Shown here piece after piece: positions 43,433 through 52,252 of a stretch of 64,000 nucleotides of DNA. The stretch is from positions 1 to 64,000 of the forward strand of contig NZ_JAASQU010000001.1 of the NCBI RefSeq assembly GCF_011762005.1. The letters are read 5' to 3'. Origin of the DNA: Qipengyuania flava (GTDB taxonomy: Bacteria; Pseudomonadota; Alphaproteobacteria; Sphingomonadales; Sphingomonadaceae). The notes under the pieces were generated by a model. The model ran no database searches, was not told the DNA's origin, and was given only the letters and a program-made list of their open reading frames with translations. Position numbers and translations under genes: made by a program. Within the stretch, counting starts at the first letter, position 1. Every line of letters starts with the position of its first letter.

Positions 43433-44820
43433 CCGATCAACCCCGACTCGTCGTTATTTCCAACCGCGTTGCAGTGCCCAAGGCACGTGGCGCAGCGGGC
43501 GCACAGGGCGGTCTTGCGGGCGCGTTGCATGCCGCACTCAGCGACCGCAAGGGGCTGTGGTTCGGCTGGTCGGGGCAGGAAAGCGAGAGCGGACGCACCG
43601 GGCATATCGACACGCAGACCAATGATGGCGTGACCACTGCGACGATCGATCTGTCGCAGCGCGACATCGACGAGTATTACAATGGTTATGCTAATTCGAC
43701 GTTGTGGCCGCTGTTCCACTACCGGCTCGACCTCGCCAAGTACGAACGCGAGACGGGCAAGGGCTATGAACGCGTCAACGAACGCTTCGCCGAGCTGGCA
43801 GCGCCGCTGATCGAGCCCGACGATGTCGTATGGGTTCACGATTATCACCTGATCCCGCTGGGCGAACGGCTGCGTTCGCGCGGGGTCAAGAACCGGATCG
43901 GCTTCTTCCTGCACATCCCCTGGCCGCCGACGCGGCTGTTCGTATCGCTGCCCTATCACGAGCGGCTGGTCCGCACGCTGCTCTATTACGACGTGATCGG
44001 CTTCCAGACGCAGGAATGGCTCGAAAGCTTCCTCCATTATTGCGAGAACGAGCTCGGCGCCGAGGTCGACGGCGAAAAGGGCACCGTCAGCTTCGAGGGG
44101 CGCACGACAATCGCCCGCGCCTATCCGATCGGGATCGATTGGGATCATTTCTCGAAGCTGGGCGAGACAGGCGAGGCACGGCAGGCGCAGCAACGCCTGC
44201 TGAGTTCCAGCCGCCGCCGTACCGCGATGATCGGGGTCGACCGGCTCGATTATTCGAAGGGCATTCCCGAACGCATCGATGGCATCGGGCGCTTTTTCGA
44301 CAAGCATCCCGAGCGGGTGAAGGACCTGGTGTTCATCCAGGTTGCGCCGCCCAGCCGCGAGGATGTCGAGAGCTACCAGGCAATCCGCGCCGAGCTCGAA
44401 CAGAAATGCGGTCGCATTAACGGCGCGCGCAGCGAAGTGGACATGGTGCCGATCCGCTATGTCAATCGCGGCTACAGCCATGAAGAGCTGTTCGGTTTCT
44501 TCCGCGCCGCCAAGATCGGGCTGGTCACTCCCCTGCGCGACGGGATGAACCTTGTTGCCAAGGAATATATCGCGGCGCAGGACCCCGAGGATCCCGGCGT
44601 GCTGATCCTCTCGCGCTTCGCCGGCGCGGCGGCGCAGATGCCCGATGCGGTGCTGGTCAATCCGCACAGCCCCGACGACATCGCGCATGCGATCCAGACC
44701 GCGCTCGACATGACCCTGGAAGAACGCAAGGCGCGCTACCAGAAGCTGATCGCCACCGTCCGCGACGACAATGTACAGGACTGGACCGCCAATTTCCTGC
44801 GCGATCTGAGCGAGGCCTGA
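43414..44820 (+). CDS. otsA: Trehalose-6-phosphate synthase OtsA
   Basis: A 468-aa GT20 glucosyltransferase making trehalose-6-phosphate from UDP-glucose and glucose-6-phosphate. Motifs: VVISNRVAVP, WVHDYHLIPLGERLR, the GVDRLDYSKGIPERI donor site and TPLRDGMNLVAKEY. The start is GTG 43414, inside the end of the GH15 gene. Length is normal for OtsA. Confidence 0.96.
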   Translation: MERSTLTDQPRLVVISNRVAVPKARGAAGAQGGLAGALHAALSDRKGLWFGWSGQESESGRTGHIDTQTNDGVTTATIDLSQRDIDEYYNGYANSTLWPLFHYRLDLAKYERETGKGYERVNERFAELAAPLIEPDDVVWVHDYHLIPLGERLRSRGVKNRIGFFLHIPWPPTRLFVSLPYHERLVRTLLYYDVIGFQTQEWLESFLHYCENELGAEVDGEKGTVSFEGRTTIARAYPIGIDWDHFSKLGETGEARQAQQRLLSSSRRRTAMIGVDRLDYSKGIPERIDGIGRFFDKHPERVKDLVFIQVAPPSREDVESYQAIRAELEQKCGRINGARSEVDMVPIRYVNRGYSHEELFGFFRAAKIGLVTPLRDGMNLVAKEYIAAQDPEDPGVLILSRFAGAAAQMPDAVLVNPHSPDDIAHAIQTALDMTLEERKARYQKLIATVRDDNVQDWTANFLRDLSEA

Positions 44821-44877
44821 GGGCGTCGCCGCTCGCTGCGATTGCGCATGTCCTGCCGCGCTGCCACCGTCGCGCGC

Positions 44878-45657
44878 ATGATTCGCGAACCATTTCTCGA
44901 GACGCAGGGCATCCACAACTTCCGCGATTACGGGGGCTGGCATACGCGCGGGGGCGGGCAGGTCCGCACCGGCCTGCTGTTCCGCTCGGGCCACCATGTG
45001 GAAGCGACCGACGAGGACCTTGCGGCGATCGCGCCGCTGGGCATCCACACGGTCATCGACCTGCGCGGGGCAAGCGAGCGTGCGGCCAATCCCTGCCGCC
45101 GCGTCGAAGGGTTTGATGGCGAGGTGCTGTTCTACGACGGCGAGACCACTTCCAGCCCGCCGCATATGGATATCGGCCCCGACACCAGCGCCGCCGATTT
45201 CGCGCGCGAACGCATGCTCGCGGTCTATACGCGCATGCCCGACAATCCGGCGATGATCGACATGTTCGGCCGTTATCTCACCGTCCTTGCACAGCGCGAC
45301 GGCGCCAGCCTCGTCCATTGCTATGCCGGCAAGGACCGCACCGGCGTGGCAGCGACGATGCTGCTGCACATCCTCGGCGTGGCCGAGGAAGACCAGCGCC
45401 GCGAATTCCTGCGCACCAACGACAGCCCGACCTTCGACGTACTCGCGCGGCAATCGCTGCCCGGGATCGAGGCGCGGCTGGGCCGCAAGCTGGACAAGGG
45501 CGCGGCGAAGGACCTGCTCGGCGTGCGCGAGGAATATCTCGATCGCTATCTCGAGATCGCGACCGAGCGCCACGGCAGCTTCGATGGCTATCTGGAACGG
45601 GCGATAGGTGTGGATGACGCACTGCGCGATGCGCTGATCACCCGCTTCGTGGCGTGA
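44878..45657 (+). CDS. Tyrosine-protein phosphatase (DSP-like, family Y_phosphatase3)
   Basis: A 259-aa protein with a protein-tyrosine-phosphatase core: N-terminal NFRDYGGWHTRGGGQVRTGLLFRS and catalytic loop HCYAGKDRTG (Cys-x5-Arg). Bacterial members of this family may act on phosphotyrosine or phosphoinositides. The ATG at 44878 is chosen by the conserved N-terminal motif. No kinase is nearby. Confidence 0.9.
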   Translation: MIREPFLETQGIHNFRDYGGWHTRGGGQVRTGLLFRSGHHVEATDEDLAAIAPLGIHTVIDLRGASERAANPCRRVEGFDGEVLFYDGETTSSPPHMDIGPDTSAADFARERMLAVYTRMPDNPAMIDMFGRYLTVLAQRDGASLVHCYAGKDRTGVAATMLLHILGVAEEDQRREFLRTNDSPTFDVLARQSLPGIEARLGRKLDKGAAKDLLGVREEYLDRYLEIATERHGSFDGYLERAIGVDDALRDALITRFVA

Positions 45658-45719
45658 CTCTGCGGCTGCGGCTTCCCATATAGCCGCGAACACTTCTTCA
45701 GACTGACGGATTTGACGAC

Positions 45720-46703
45720 ATGGCTACCCATCGCACCAAGATGCTCATCATCGGCTCGGGCCCCGCGGGCTATTCGGCCGCCATCTATGCGGCGCGTGCG
45801 ATGATGGAACCGATCGTGGTGCAGGGGCTCCAGCCGGGTGGGCAGCTGACCATCACCACCGATGTCGAGAATTATCCCGGTTTCGCCGATGTGGTGCAGG
45901 GCCCGTGGCTGATGGAGCAGATGCAGAAGCAGGCCGAACATGTCGGCACGCGGATGATGTGGGACACGATCGTCGATGTCGACGTATCGAACGGCTCGCC
46001 CTTTACCGCGACTGGCGACAGCGGCGATGAATATGTCGCCGACGTGCTGGTGATCGCCACCGGCGCGCAGGCCAAATGGCTGGGCGTTCCGGGCGAGATG
46101 GAACTGGGCGGCAAGGGCGTCAGCGCCTGCGCTACGTGCGACGGGTTCTTCTACCGCGGCAAGAAGGTCGCGGTGATCGGCGGCGGCAACACCGCGGTCG
46201 AGGAAGCGCTCTACCTCACCAACCATTCGGACGATGTCACGCTGATCCACCGCCGCGACGAATTGCGCGCGGAAAAAATCCTGCAGGAGCGCCTGCTCAA
46301 CCATCCCAAGATCAGCGTGATCTGGAACAAGGCGGTCGAAAGCTTCGAAGCCGGGCCGACCGGCGCGCTGGGACATCTCAACCTGCGGGACACGGTCACT
46401 GGCGAAGACAGCACGCTCGAAGTCGACGGCGCCTTCGTTGCCATCGGCCATGCGCCAGCGACCGAGCTGTTCAAAGGCAAGCTGCCGATGGACGAGGGCG
46501 GCTACCTGCTGACCGAACCGGGCTCGCCCAAGACCGATGTGCCCGGCGTCTTCGCCGCGGGTGACGTCACCGACCACGTCTACCGCCAGGCGGTCACTGC
46601 CGCGGGGATGGGCTGCATGGCCGCGCTCGACGCCGAACGGTTCATCGCGGGGCTGGAGATCGATGCCGACGGCCACGCGCATGAGGCCGAAGCGGCGGAA
46701 TAG
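45720..46703 (+). CDS. trxB: Thioredoxin-disulfide reductase
   Basis: A 327-aa FAD/NADPH enzyme: FAD-binding GSGPAGYSAAIYAARA, redox-active Cys137-Cys140 in CATCDGFF, and NADPH-binding GGGNTAVEEALYL. It keeps thioredoxin reduced. The gene stands alone, 62 bases after the phosphatase gene, and is followed by a REP half-element. Confidence 0.97.
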   Translation: MATHRTKMLIIGSGPAGYSAAIYAARAMMEPIVVQGLQPGGQLTITTDVENYPGFADVVQGPWLMEQMQKQAEHVGTRMMWDTIVDVDVSNGSPFTATGDSGDEYVADVLVIATGAQAKWLGVPGEMELGGKGVSACATCDGFFYRGKKVAVIGGGNTAVEEALYLTNHSDDVTLIHRRDELRAEKILQERLLNHPKISVIWNKAVESFEAGPTGALGHLNLRDTVTGEDSTLEVDGAFVAIGHAPATELFKGKLPMDEGGYLLTEPGSPKTDVPGVFAAGDVTDHVYRQAVTAAGMGCMAALDAERFIAGLEIDADGHAHEAEAAE

Positions 46704-46714
46704 CTCTCTGCACA

Positions 46715-46744
46715 GTCATTGCGAGCCGCAGGCGAAGCAATCCA
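46715..46744. repeat. Half REP-like element
   Basis: GTCATTGCGAG continues as CCGCAGGCGAAGCAATCCA, matching the left half of the 26480-26556 repeat. The right, inverted half is missing, so this copy cannot form the long hairpin. It lies in the 120-base spacer between trxB and a convergent MAPEG gene. Confidence 0.75.
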
Positions 46745-46823
46745 TCAACCGACCTTGCGCCGAGTGGCTACGTCGGAGGTGGATCGATGCGGAGCCCGCG
46801 GCTCTCTGCATTGACGTGCTGAC

Positions 46824-47258
46824 TTACATGTGGATGTCGAACACCATGATGGCGGCGTGGAAGATCAGTACCATCAGCGCCACGCTCGACAGCGCGTAGA
46901 GCACGAAGCGCACCATCACGACATTTGCGGTCGCCTGCACCAGCGAATGGATGATTCGCAGGCCGACGTAGATCCACGCGATCAGCGCGTTCATGCCGTC
47001 GCCCAGGCCGATCATCGCCAGCACCAGCGCAACCGCGTAGAACACCGTCGGCGCTTCGTGCAGATGGTTGTAATTGTGCGCTTTCCACTGGACTTCGGCG
47101 GGCAGCGTCTCGTCCAGCGCCTTGGTCCGGCGCGCGTCATTGGGGTCGATCCCCGCCTTCGACATCGCCGGAATGCGCGTGGCGTACATCCACAGCCACA
47201 TGATCATGGTCCATGCCAGCAGCACGACGATCGGCTGGAGGATTTGCGATTGAATCAT
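46824..47258 (-). CDS. MAPEG family membrane protein (tandem copy 2)
   Basis: A 144-aa protein with four hydrophobic segments and the MAPEG-type loop (KAHNYNHLHEAPTVFYAVALV). It is a paralogue of the next gene: WKxHNYxHLxExPTxFYAV is shared. Function unknown; family proteins are trimeric glutathione-dependent enzymes in eukaryotes. Confidence 0.82.
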   Translation of the reverse strand: MIQSQILQPIVVLLAWTMIMWLWMYATRIPAMSKAGIDPNDARRTKALDETLPAEVQWKAHNYNHLHEAPTVFYAVALVLAMIGLGDGMNALIAWIYVGLRIIHSLVQATANVVMVRFVLYALSSVALMVLIFHAAIMVFDIHM

Positions 47259-47269
47259 GGAAAACTCCG

Positions 47270-47719
47270 TCAGGCCGGCGCAAGGCCGGGATCGTGGAAC
47301 AGCGTCAGCGCGAGCGCGCGATAGGCGAGATAGATCAGCGCGGCGGTCGAGGCGAGGAACAGCAGGAACCGCACTTTCACGACATTGACCGTGACCTGCC
47401 AGATCGAATGGACGATCCGCAGGCCGACATAGATCCAGGCGAAGACCACATCGAGCGCGCCCGCACCCATCAGCGCGATGATCACGCTGACGGCGTAGAA
47501 CAGCGTCGGCTGCTCCATCAGATGCGCGTAATTGTGCGATTTCCAGTTGATCCGGTCAGGCAACACGCCCTCCAGATCCTGTCCGCGTCCGCCGGGCTTG
47601 GCATTCCCGAGGCCGCCGGCCTTGCCCAGTGCGGGCAACCGCGTGAACGCCATCCAGAACAGGACCACGATCGACCACGCCACGAGCACTGCCGCTGGCG
47701 CGAGCATTTGGGCTAGCAT
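47270..47719 (-). CDS. MAPEG family membrane protein (tandem copy 1)
   Basis: A 149-aa protein with four hydrophobic segments; its WKSHNYAHLMEQPTLFYAVSV block aligns with copy 2, from which it is separated by 11 bases. The extra loop GLGNAKPGGRGQD between the first two segments differs. The pair is probably one transcript and arose by duplication. Confidence 0.82.
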   Translation of the reverse strand: MLAQMLAPAAVLVAWSIVVLFWMAFTRLPALGKAGGLGNAKPGGRGQDLEGVLPDRINWKSHNYAHLMEQPTLFYAVSVIIALMGAGALDVVFAWIYVGLRIVHSIWQVTVNVVKVRFLLFLASTAALIYLAYRALALTLFHDPGLAPA

Positions 47720-47802
47720 CTGGTTTCTCCCCTCAGACCCGTTTGCGCGCGAGAGTGGTGGTCCGCATCCGGATTGTCAAATGCAACCTATCGCGCTGCG
47801 TC

Positions 47803-48759
47803 TCAGCCGCGCAGCGTCTCCGCAAAGCTTGCCGCATCGGTATTGCCGCCGGTCACCATGATGACGGTGTCCTCGTCCACTGGCACCTTGCCCGCCAGCG
47901 CTGCAGCCAGCGCGGCCGCGCCACCGGGTTCGACCACGAGATTGAGCCGCGCGAAGGCGAAGCGCTGCGCCGCGCGGACCTCTTCATCGGTCACCGTGAC
48001 GCCCGGCTCGGCGCGACCGTGAAGCACTGACAGCACGATCGGTCCGGTCGCATCGGGTTGCAGCGCATCGCAGATCGTCGCGGGCGGATTGGCCCCGACG
48101 CGGACGACTTCGCCTGCTTCGAGCGCCCGTCCGACCATGTCCCAGCCCTGCGGTTCGACCACGTGGATCGCGCTGTCGGGGCAGGCGAGCGCGAGTCCTG
48201 CGGACAGTCCGCCACCTCCGCAGCAGGCCACCAGCCGCGATGGCGCGCGGCCAAGCTGCGCGGCGATCTCGACGCCAGCGCTGCCTTGCCCCTCGATCAC
48301 CCACGCATCGGCGAAGGCATGCACCAAAGTGGCGCCGGTCTCGGCGACGATGCCCGCAGCCACTTCGTCGCGGTCCTGCCCGGGCCGGTCGTAGAGGACG
48401 ATCTCCGCGCCCAGCGCGCGGGTAGCCTCGAGCTTTACCTGCGGGGCATTGCGGGGCATCACGATCGTCGCGGCAATGCCCAGCCGCCGCGCGGCCCAGG
48501 CGACGCCCTGTGCGTGATTGCCCGAGGATACCGCCACCACGCCGCGCTTTTTCTCCGCCTCATCGAGGTTCGACAGCCGCCACCAGCCGCCGCGGATCTT
48601 GAACGCGCCTATGGGTTGCAGACTTTCCGCCTTCACATGGCAGCGCACCCCGTCGATCTCGATCGGCAGCAGCGGGGTCGGCGGAAGCAGTTCGGCAATG
48701 GAGGCGGCCGCGGCGAGAACGCCTTCTCGGGTCGGCTTGCGCATATCGTCTCGGATCAT
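47803..48759 (-). CDS. Threonine dehydratase/serine racemase-like PLP enzyme
   Basis: A 318-aa fold-type II PLP enzyme. The Schiff-base Lys lies in GAFKIRGG, the phosphate loop is CCGGGGLSAG, and SSGNHAQGVAW holds the ring-binding Asn. No C-terminal ACT domain is present, so it is the short catabolic or racemase-like form rather than IlvA. The ATG at 48759 is five bases after GGGGG. It is divergent from the carboxynorspermidine dehydrogenase gene by 67 bases. Confidence 0.85.
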   Translation of the reverse strand: MIRDDMRKPTREGVLAAAASIAELLPPTPLLPIEIDGVRCHVKAESLQPIGAFKIRGGWWRLSNLDEAEKKRGVVAVSSGNHAQGVAWAARRLGIAATIVMPRNAPQVKLEATRALGAEIVLYDRPGQDRDEVAAGIVAETGATLVHAFADAWVIEGQGSAGVEIAAQLGRAPSRLVACCGGGGLSAGLALACPDSAIHVVEPQGWDMVGRALEAGEVVRVGANPPATICDALQPDATGPIVLSVLHGRAEPGVTVTDEEVRAAQRFAFARLNLVVEPGGAAALAAALAGKVPVDEDTVIMVTGGNTDAASFAETLRG

Positions 48760-48826
48760 TTGGCCCCCGTAGCGCATTTCGCTAGGGGGCACGCAAGATT
48801 CGAATTTCCACGAAAGAGGTTTACCC

Positions 48827-50038
48827 ATGTCCACAGTCCTGGTGATCGGTGCGGGCGGCGTCAGCTCGGTCTGCGTCCACAAGATGGCGATGAACGCGGA
48901 TATCTTCGGCGATATCCATCTCGCCAGCCGCACCAAGAGCAAATGCGACATCATCGCCGCGAGCGTGAAGGAGCGCACCGGGCAGGATGTGGCGACCTAC
49001 GAGATCGACGCCGAGGAAGTCCCGGCGATGGTCAATCTGATCCGGAAGGTCGGCCCGAGCCTGGTGGTCAATCTCGCGCTGCCGTATCAGGACCTGCCGA
49101 TCATGGATGCCTGCCTTGAAGCGGGCGTCGATTACCTCGACACTGCCAATTACGAGCCGAAGGACGAGGCCAAGTTCGAATACAAGTGGCAGTGGGCCTA
49201 TCACGACCGCTTCAAGCAGGCCGGGCTGATGGCGCTGCTGGGTTCGGGTTTCGATCCGGGCGTTACCAGCGTCTTCACCATGTGGCTGAAGAAGCACAAG
49301 CTGAAGTCTATCCGCCAGCTCGACATCCTCGATTGCAACGGCGGCGATCACGGGCAGGCCTTCGCCACCAATTTCAATCCGGAAATCAACATCCGCGAAG
49401 TCACCGCGCCTGCGCGCCACTGGGAAAACGGCGAGTTCGTCGAGACCCCGGCAATGGGCAAGAAGGTCGAATTCGACTTCGAGGCGGTCGGCCCGAAGAA
49501 CATGTACATGATGTATCACGAGGAGCTCGAAAGCCTCGCCAAGTTCAACCCCGAGATGGAGCGGGCGCGCTTCTGGATGACCTTCGGCGATGAATACATC
49601 AAGCACCTGACCGTGCTGCAGAATGTCGGCATGACGCGGATCGACCCGGTCAAGTACCAGGGCAAGGAAATCATCCCACTGCAGTTCCTCGCCGCCGTGC
49701 TGCCCAAACCCGAAACGCTGGGCGAAACCACCAAGGGCAACACCAATATCGGCGTGATCGCGACCGGCGAGGCGCTCGACGGCTCGGGTGAGAAGACCTT
49801 CTACATCAACAATATCTGCAGCCACGAAGCGGCTTACGAGGAAACCGGCAACCAGGCGGTTTCCTATACCACCGGCGTCCCGGCCATGATCGGCAGCGCG
49901 ATGATGGTCACCGGCAAATGGACCGGCGACGGCGTGTTCAACATGGAAGAAATGGACCCCGATCCCTTCATGGACATGCTCAACGATCACGGGCTGCCGT
50001 GGCAGGTGAAGGAACTCGACGGTCCGGTAGAGTTCTGA
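48827..50038 (+). CDS. Carboxynorspermidine (carboxyspermidine) dehydrogenase
   Basis: A 403-aa saccharopine-dehydrogenase-like enzyme with a Rossmann start MSTVLVIGAGGVSS. Its FGDIHLASRT, NLALPYQDLPIMDACLEAGVDYLDTANYE and GSGFDPGVTSVF blocks mark the carboxynorspermidine synthase group. It condenses aspartate semialdehyde with putrescine (or diaminopropane) to carboxyspermidine or carboxynorspermidine, which the decarboxylase at 52.2 kb converts to spermidine or norspermidine. Putrescine supply by the adjacent ornithine decarboxylase favours spermidine. Confidence 0.92.
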   Translation: MSTVLVIGAGGVSSVCVHKMAMNADIFGDIHLASRTKSKCDIIAASVKERTGQDVATYEIDAEEVPAMVNLIRKVGPSLVVNLALPYQDLPIMDACLEAGVDYLDTANYEPKDEAKFEYKWQWAYHDRFKQAGLMALLGSGFDPGVTSVFTMWLKKHKLKSIRQLDILDCNGGDHGQAFATNFNPEINIREVTAPARHWENGEFVETPAMGKKVEFDFEAVGPKNMYMMYHEELESLAKFNPEMERARFWMTFGDEYIKHLTVLQNVGMTRIDPVKYQGKEIIPLQFLAAVLPKPETLGETTKGNTNIGVIATGEALDGSGEKTFYINNICSHEAAYEETGNQAVSYTTGVPAMIGSAMMVTGKWTGDGVFNMEEMDPDPFMDMLNDHGLPWQVKELDGPVEF

Positions 50039-50107
50039 TCCGCTAGGGCGGGGGCCGCGTCAGGCGGCGCCCGCCACGCTTGCGCCCGCAGCGAAGGCGG
50101 GTTGACC

Positions 50108-50127
50108 TTTATATCGATCGATATAAA
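50108..50127. promoter_or_regulatory. Perfect 20-bp palindrome before the MpaB-like gene
   Basis: TTTATATCGATCGATATAAA is fully self-complementary and AT-rich in a GC-rich region, 23 bases before the ATG and directly after a TTGACC (-35-like) hexamer. The right end TATAAA could be the -10, so a bound protein would block the promoter. The TetR regulator encoded just downstream is the obvious candidate. Confidence 0.6.
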
Positions 50128-50150
50128 TTGGGCGGCCGGAGGAGTCGCCC

Positions 50151-51503
50151 ATGGCTACGCTTGCACAGGATGTTTCGACCGAGCCGCTGGCCCGGGCGCC
50201 GCTCTATCCGCCGAAGGTGATCGCGCAAAAGGGTGCGATCCCAGAGATATACGGCGCGGTCGATTTCACGCGGCTGCCCGAGCGCTATTCGGTGGATCCC
50301 GCCGACGCGGTCGAACTGCCGGCCCGGATGGCCGGTCGCCGCGCCGAACTGCTGGCCGACGAAGACTGCATCGCCACCATCCGCGGCTATACGATGATGG
50401 GCGACCGCACCGCCGACGCCTATGCCGCGCTGATGCCCGAATTCGGGTTCCGCCGCTTGGTCGACATGCTCGACAGGGCCTGCGACCAGGGGATCGAGGC
50501 GGTGCCCGACGCGCCTGCCGAATTGCGTGCCTTCATCGCGGCGATGGAAGCGAAGCCCGCGTGGCTCGACATGGCGCTGGTCGAGCAGGGTGCGCGGATC
50601 GAGCGCAACACGCATGTCCACCTGACGCCCTTCGTGCTGCGCGGTGCCTTCATCGCGACTTTCATGAACAAGTACAGCGCCTTGCCGATGGCGCTGACCG
50701 GTACGCTGTCGAACAACACCGCCGCGCGCCGTGCCTATGAAACCGGGAGCTTCTTCACCTCCACGCTGATGCCGGGCGCGCTGCAGCGCTTCGGGGCGGG
50801 CTTCAAGGCCGCCGCCAAGGTGCGGCTGATGCATTCGATGGTGCGCGCCAACATCATGCGCAGCGGCAAGTGGGACGTCGGCGTCTATGGCATTCCGATC
50901 CCGCAGGTCGACCAGATGCCCGCCGGGCTGATCGGGACCTACCTGATGGCGCGCGATGTCCTCGACAGCGGCCGCGAGACTTTCACGCCCGAAGAGCGCG
51001 CCAGGGTCGAACTCGCGCGCTATCGCTGCTTCCTGCTCGGCCTGCCCGAGGACCTGTTGAGCGATACGCCGCGCGGTATCGAAAAGCTGTGGCTGACACG
51101 CTCGGCCACGCTGCGCGCCGAATTCGAACCCGAAACCTGCGGCGCGCTGCTGCGCGCCACGATGGAAGCCGAGATGACCCAGGGAGAGGGGGCCTTGGCG
51201 GGGGCGAGGCGCTGGATGGAGGGTGGCTTTTCCAAGCTGTTCTTCATCCAGCACTTCATGGGCGGCGACCGCGCGCTGGCGGCCAGCGTCGGGGTCGAGA
51301 TGTCCGCGCTCGACAAACTCGCAGCGATCTGTGCGCTGGGCTTCGTCCATAGCCGGATCCGCCTGTACCGGGCCTTGGCCGCGCTTCCGCTCACGCGCAA
51401 CTGGGCCGACCGGCGGCTGGTCGGGAAGCTTGCCCATTTGCTCGAAACCTACGGCCACGCCGACTTCATCACCGACGCGAGCAAATATAAGCCCGCGCTC
51501 TGA
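50151..51503 (+). CDS. MpaB/latex-clearing-type oxygenase (DUF2236)
   Basis: A 450-aa protein resembling the DUF2236/MpaB family, whose members include rubber oxygenase Lcp and the fungal MpaB involved in mycophenolic acid oxidation; Lcp is a b-type haem protein. Candidate motifs are ERNTHVHLTPFVLRGAF and the later HSMVRANIM. No signal peptide is seen, so it is likely cytoplasmic or membrane-associated. GGAGGAG precedes the ATG. The substrate is unknown. It is followed by a TetR gene and interrupts the polyamine genes. Confidence 0.78.
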   Translation: MATLAQDVSTEPLARAPLYPPKVIAQKGAIPEIYGAVDFTRLPERYSVDPADAVELPARMAGRRAELLADEDCIATIRGYTMMGDRTADAYAALMPEFGFRRLVDMLDRACDQGIEAVPDAPAELRAFIAAMEAKPAWLDMALVEQGARIERNTHVHLTPFVLRGAFIATFMNKYSALPMALTGTLSNNTAARRAYETGSFFTSTLMPGALQRFGAGFKAAAKVRLMHSMVRANIMRSGKWDVGVYGIPIPQVDQMPAGLIGTYLMARDVLDSGRETFTPEERARVELARYRCFLLGLPEDLLSDTPRGIEKLWLTRSATLRAEFEPETCGALLRATMEAEMTQGEGALAGARRWMEGGFSKLFFIQHFMGGDRALAASVGVEMSALDKLAAICALGFVHSRIRLYRALAALPLTRNWADRRLVGKLAHLLETYGHADFITDASKYKPAL

Positions 51504-51511
51504 CGGTCGCT

Positions 51512-51539
51512 TGCGGGCAGGCTCTGGAGCTTGCCCGCA
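51512..51539 (+). terminator. Hairpin after the MpaB-like gene
   Basis: TGCGGGCA and TGCCCGCA (8 bp) extend through a G-T pair and three more pairs to a four-base loop. It lies 8 bases after the stop and 20 bases before the TetR start. No T run follows, so termination would be partial, or the hairpin may protect the mRNA end. Confidence 0.5.
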
Positions 51540-51559
51540 GCTTGCCCTATGGGCGCCGC

Positions 51560-52249
51560 ATGGCCCCCAGACGATCCGCCCCCCGCGGCAGCTATGCCAA
51601 GAGCGCCGACACGCGCCGCGCCATTCTCGACGCGGCGATTCCGGCCTTTGCCGAACATGGCCCCGAAGGCGCCAGCACGCGCGGCATCGCCACCGCGGCA
51701 GGCGTCAACCAGCCTGCGCTGAACTACCATTTCGGCTCGAAGGACGGGCTCTATCGCCACTGCGCGGAGGCGATCGTCGACCGCTTTACGCTGAGCATGG
51801 GCGAATCGACTGCCCCGGCGGTCGAATTCCTCGCCGCAGGCGGCAGCGATGCGGCGCGCGCGCACGCGCTGCTCAACGGCGTGATGCACGGGCTCGTGGA
51901 CACGCTGGTGGCGAGCACCGATGCGCAGGTCTGGTCGGGCTTCGTCGCGCGCGAAATGCACGCGCCGGGCGAGGCTTTCGCCGTGCTCTACGACCGGCTG
52001 TGGCAACCGGGCACCGAACTTGCCGCGCAGCTGCTCCACGCGGCGCGCGGAGGGCGCGGCGGGATCGAGACCGCGCGGCTCGAAGCGGCCATGCTGATCA
52101 GCAATCTGGTCGCTTTCACCAGCGGCCGTCGCGTTACCAAGAAGATCATGGGCTGGCCGGAGATCGGACCCGACCAGCTCGCCGCAGTCCGTCGTTCGAT
52201 CGCCCGTCAGGTCGATGCGCTGGTGGCTGTCGTGCCAGGAGACGAATAG
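51560..52249 (+). CDS. TetR family transcriptional regulator (CecR-like)
   Basis: A 229-aa repressor: N-terminal HTH (DTRRAILDAAIPAFAEHGPEGASTRGIATAAGVNQPALNYHFGSKDGLY in consecutive blocks) and a C-terminal ligand domain of the CecR/DUF1956 type. ATG 51560 (MAPRRSAP) fits the family start; TTG 51542 is upstream. It is followed after three bases by the carboxynorspermidine decarboxylase gene, so it may be cotranscribed with it. The 20-bp palindrome at 50108 is a likely operator. Confidence 0.88.
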   Translation: MAPRRSAPRGSYAKSADTRRAILDAAIPAFAEHGPEGASTRGIATAAGVNQPALNYHFGSKDGLYRHCAEAIVDRFTLSMGESTAPAVEFLAAGGSDAARAHALLNGVMHGLVDTLVASTDAQVWSGFVAREMHAPGEAFAVLYDRLWQPGTELAAQLLHAARGGRGGIETARLEAAMLISNLVAFTSGRRVTKKIMGWPEIGPDQLAAVRRSIARQVDALVAVVPGDE

Positions 52250-52252
52250 ACC

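Noticed and set aside
43366..45693. 775-codon open frame opposite otsA and the phosphatase
   Set aside because: Shadow frame; it crosses two well-defined genes and has no family features.
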